In this document: positions 6,712-8,835 of the stretch, piece by piece | How the letters are laid out: each line of letters opens with the position of its first letter | How positions within the stretch are numbered: the stretch's first letter is position 1 | Assembly (NCBI RefSeq): GCF_001298715.1 | Contig: NZ_CDSC02000448.1 | Span: 1 to 8,835, forward strand | Direction of reading: 5' to 3' | DNA length: 8,835 nt | Source: Bathymodiolus azoricus thioautotrophic gill symbiont | Lineage (GTDB): Bacteria > Pseudomonadota > Gammaproteobacteria > PS1 > Pseudothioglobaceae | Program-made: the position numbers and the translations under genes | Notes under the pieces: generated by a model | Database searches by the model: none | The model's input: the letters and a program-made list of their open reading frames with translations, nothing else | What the model was told of the DNA's origin: nothing

Positions 6712-7595
6712 TGTCTATCCTAGACAATTTTGATAAATATCAATATTGGCGGGATGAAAAACTTGCTAATGCAGTAAATAGCATTGAACAGTGTCTGCTT
6801 GAAATTGCAAACCCAAGTGTGCTAAGTACAGCTGAAAAAGATAAAATCCAGTATCTTTGTCGCACTAACAACTTTGCCTTATTTGAAATCAAAGCGCAGG
6901 ATGACTATGCGCAAGCCATAGTGCAAATCAATCGTCAAGTAGGTTTGATTGATTATGACCAACACCTGTATGCACAAAATGATGGGCTGGCATATGTCAC
7001 GCAAAGTAATAAGCAAGAACAACGCTCAGAATTTATTCCTTATACCAACAAGGCAATTGGGTGGCATACTGATGGTTATTACAATGCACAAAACAATCAA
7101 GTGCGTGCCTTCTCATTATTTTGTGTCTCGCCTAGTGCCACTGGTGGCGTTAATCAATGGATTGACCCACAGATGGTTTATTTGCTATTAAGGGAAGATA
7201 ATATAGATGTCGTTAAAGCGTTGAGTCATCCACAGGCAATGAGTATTCCAGAGCATAAGATGGATGGACAAGTTAGACGCGCTAAATCAACGGAGGCTAT
7301 TTTTTTCATTGATGAGCCGAGTGTTGAGCTTTATATGCGCTACACGCAACGGAAGAAAAATATTGAATTCTTAGACTCCTTAGAGGTTAAACAGGCAGTT
7401 ACTTTGTTAGATGATTTGTTAAAAACTACAACGCCACATCATTTTGAATATACGATGAATGCCAATCAAGGACTGATTTGTAATAATGTATTGCACAATC
7501 GTTCAGCATTTGTTGATGATCCTGAACATCCACGCCTCTTACTAAGAGGGCGTTATTCTAATAGGGTTTGTTGTTATAATTCTAAGCATGATTGA
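6711..7595 (+). CDS. TauD/TfdA-type Fe(II)/2-oxoglutarate-dependent dioxygenase, substrate unknown
   Basis: This 294-residue soluble protein looks like a non-haem iron dioxygenase that couples oxidation of a substrate to decarboxylation of 2-oxoglutarate. The iron ligands are visible: His119 and Asp121 in GWHTDGYY, and His262 in NNVLHNRSAF. The following RLLLRGRY holds Arg275 and Arg279, spaced after the histidine much as in TauD, for 2-oxoglutarate binding. RAFSLFCVSPSATGGVNQWIDP and MRYTQRKKNIEF are further conserved-looking blocks. The fold family is clear, but the substrate is not; taurine, carnitine precursors and lipid-like substrates occur among relatives, and nothing here decides between them. 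The start shares one base with the yidC stop, and the end overlaps ampD by eight bases. This tight coupling suggests a role linked to the envelope, which is inference. Confidence 0.85.
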   Translation: MSILDNFDKYQYWRDEKLANAVNSIEQCLLEIANPSVLSTAEKDKIQYLCRTNNFALFEIKAQDDYAQAIVQINRQVGLIDYDQHLYAQNDGLAYVTQSNKQEQRSEFIPYTNKAIGWHTDGYYNAQNNQVRAFSLFCVSPSATGGVNQWIDPQMVYLLLREDNIDVVKALSHPQAMSIPEHKMDGQVRRAKSTEAIFFIDEPSVELYMRYTQRKKNIEFLDSLEVKQAVTLLDDLLKTTTPHHFEYTMNANQGLICNNVLHNRSAFVDDPEHPRLLLRGRYSNRVCCYNSKHD

Positions 7596-8103
7596 AAACC
7601 ATTTGCTTGCTTTGGCAAAACAAGTTCCATCACCAAATTACAACGAGCGCCCTAATGACGAGGTTTCATTGGTGGTTATTCATAATATTTCTTTACCACC
7701 AAAAGAGTTTGGCAATGATTATATTGAACAATTTTTTACCAATAAATTGGATTTTGGTGCATACCCTTATTTTCAAACATTGATTGGTATTGAAGTTTCC
7801 ACGCATTTATTTATTAAACGCGACGGCGAGATTGTCCAATTTGTACCATTTGACAAACGAGCTTGGCACGCAGGACAATCGAATTTTGTAGGACGAGAAA
7901 ACTGTAACGATTTTTCTATTGGTATTGAGTTAGAAGGCAGTGATAATATTGCCTATGAAGCGCTACAATATCAAGTGTTAAAAACAATATTAGATCAATT
8001 AAAATCACACTACCCAATAACAGATGTTGTTGGGCACAGTGATATCGCCCCAGGTAGGAAAACTGACCCAGGTGATGCATTTAACTGGAGCAAAATAAAA
8101 TGA
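7588..8103 (+). CDS. ampD: 1,6-anhydro-N-acetylmuramyl-L-alanine amidase AmpD
   Basis: AmpD is a cytoplasmic zinc amidase that cuts the peptide from anhydro-muramyl peptides during cell-wall recycling. The 171-residue protein lines up with E. coli AmpD along its whole length. Zinc ligands are His32 (VVIHNISLPP), His150 and Asp160 (GHSDIAPGRKTDPG); Glu114 (SIGIELEG) and Lys158 match catalytic residues. VPFDKRAWHAG and CNDFSIG are also typical. There is no signal peptide, consistent with the cytoplasmic AmpD rather than periplasmic AmiD-type amidases. Its ATG lies inside the end of the dioxygenase gene, and its TGA overlaps the kdsC start (ATGA). In some bacteria loss of AmpD raises AmpC beta-lactamase through AmpR; neither gene is visible here, so a recycling role is the simplest reading. 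Confidence 0.97.
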   Translation: MIENHLLALAKQVPSPNYNERPNDEVSLVVIHNISLPPKEFGNDYIEQFFTNKLDFGAYPYFQTLIGIEVSTHLFIKRDGEIVQFVPFDKRAWHAGQSNFVGRENCNDFSIGIELEGSDNIAYEALQYQVLKTILDQLKSHYPITDVVGHSDIAPGRKTDPGDAFNWSKIK

Positions 8104-8621
8104 ACACAACTGAGTTAGTAAATAAAATTCAACTGATTATCTTTGATGTTGATGGTGTATTAACTGATGGCGGACTATATTTCACTGAGGATGGTGCAGA
8201 ATTCAAGCGTTTTAATTCACTTGATGGACACGGCATTAAAATGCTTAAAGACAATGGTGTTGAAGTAGCTGTGATTACTGCACGAGATAGCAAGACAGTT
8301 GCATATCGTATGAAAAACCTTGGTATTGCGCATTTTTATCAAGGACAATCAGATAAAGTGGTAGCGTTTAGCGACCTATTGCAAAAACTCAATCTGAGCG
8401 CTGATGAAGTAGCCTATGTGGGCGATGATGTGATTGATTTGCCAGTAATGACCAAGGTTGGTTTTGCTATTGCTGTTGCCAATGCACATGACACGGTCAA
8501 ACAATACGCAAATTTAATCACTGAAAAATCCGGTGGACATGGTGCGGTGCGTGAAGTATGTGATTTTATTCTCAAAGCACAGGGCAAGTTTGATGATGCA
8601 ATGAAGCTTTACCTTGACTGA
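8100..8621 (+). CDS. kdsC: 3-deoxy-D-manno-octulosonate 8-phosphate phosphatase KdsC
   Basis: KdsC removes phosphate from Kdo 8-phosphate, giving the Kdo sugar used in the inner core of lipopolysaccharide. The 173-residue protein is a HAD phosphatase without a large cap domain, which fits the tetrameric KdsC type. Motif I is IIFDVDGVLTDGG (Asp16 nucleophile, Asp18), motif II is VITARDS near residue 60, motif III is the lysine in GQSDK (Lys86), and motif IV is YVGDDVIDLPVM (Asp109, Asp110). SGGHGAVREVCDFIL near the C-terminus is specific to the KdsC group. It begins within the ampD stop (ATGA overlap), with GGAG nine bases upstream. Its presence implies a gram-negative cell that makes LPS. The 3' end overlaps the start of the alkyltransferase remnant. 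Confidence 0.97.
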   Translation: MNTTELVNKIQLIIFDVDGVLTDGGLYFTEDGAEFKRFNSLDGHGIKMLKDNGVEVAVITARDSKTVAYRMKNLGIAHFYQGQSDKVVAFSDLLQKLNLSADEVAYVGDDVIDLPVMTKVGFAIAVANAHDTVKQYANLITEKSGGHGAVREVCDFILKAQGKFDDAMKLYLD

Positions 8622-8835
8622 TTTTCAAAATCTCTGCTATCAAACATTGAAAGCCAAGGTGCCGGCTGGGCGTGTTATTACTTAGTTGGTTTAGCAAAAC
8701 TCATTAATCGCCCAAAAGCACATCGTGCGGTTGGCTCGGCGATGAATAAAACCTTTTGCACCTGAAGTGCCTTGTCATCGTGTGGTGAAATCAAATGGAG
8801 AGTTAGGGAGTTTTGCAGATGACCTATCTATAAAA
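8614..8835 (+). pseudogene. O6-alkylguanine-DNA alkyltransferase (MGMT/Ogt domain), two frame breaks, runs off the right edge
   Basis: Proteins of this family take alkyl groups from O6 of guanine onto an active-site cysteine. Three pieces can be read. From a TTG at 8614 the frame gives CYQTLKAKVPAGRVIT and then a TAG at 8683-8685. From 8685 the next frame gives GLAKLINRPKAHRAVGSAMNK. From 8752, back in the first frame, it reads PFAPEVPCHRVVKSNGELG to the window end. Together these make an almost complete DNA-binding/active-site domain, with the catalytic cysteine at 8773-8775. The breaks look like loss of one base near 8684 and of two bases near 8751, which cancel each other. The TTG is the only start available after an in-frame stop at 8602-8604, and it lies inside the kdsC end, so the gene probably ended this operon. 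Short alkyltransferase-like proteins of this size exist. Sequencing error is possible, but two independent errors are less likely. Confidence 0.85.

Noticed and set aside
7588..8103. AmpD read as a phage endolysin or prophage remnant of the amidase_2 family
   Set aside because: The full-length match to AmpD, the lack of any phage neighbour and its place between yidC and kdsC all favour the housekeeping enzyme.
8620..8632. Near-perfect inverted repeat GATTTT-C-AAAATC after kdsC as a terminator
   Set aside because: The loop would be one base, the stem is AT-only apart from the outer pair, and no T-run follows; it also lies inside the alkyltransferase coding remnant.

Overview
The window is a compact, AT-rich stretch of a bacterial chromosome. 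The proteins are gammaproteobacterial in type. Smg, AmpD, KdsC and a six-TM YidC with a large periplasmic domain all align well, from memory, with their E. coli counterparts. The low GC, the very tight spacing and the YidC and dioxygenase sequences look most like the sulfur-oxidising SUP05/Thioglobus group, including the bivalve symbionts. That placement is inference from recall, not from a search.

Two gene sets diverge from a 71-bp intergenic region (4302-4372). The leftward set is dprA (DNA uptake and recombination), smg, topA (topoisomerase I) and then the start of a Dam-type DNA adenine methyltransferase that runs off the left edge. The methyltransferase is broken near codon 38 by a short insertion that duplicates a sequence lying about 165 bp away. 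The end of topA also looks altered: a one-base slip in an A-run seems to have added about 20 residues that now overlap the methyltransferase start.

The rightward set is rpmH (ribosomal protein L34), rnpA (RNase P protein), yidD and yidC (membrane protein insertion), a Fe(II)/2-oxoglutarate dioxygenase of the TauD type, ampD (peptidoglycan recycling) and kdsC (Kdo synthesis for LPS). Most neighbours overlap by 1-8 bases or lie within 21 bases, so this is probably one long transcript joining translation, membrane biogenesis and envelope metabolism. dnaA and mnmE, frequent neighbours of rpmH and yidC in other gammaproteobacteria, are not here. After kdsC comes a degraded O6-alkylguanine-DNA alkyltransferase gene that keeps its PCHRVV active site but has two frame breaks, and it runs off the right edge.

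I found no RNA gene, CRISPR array, insertion sequence, prophage or clear terminator, and no obvious new multi-gene system. The points most worth a second look are the two broken DNA-methylation/alkyl-repair genes at the window edges, the probable template-switch insertion in the methyltransferase, and the uncharacterised dioxygenase built into the envelope operon.
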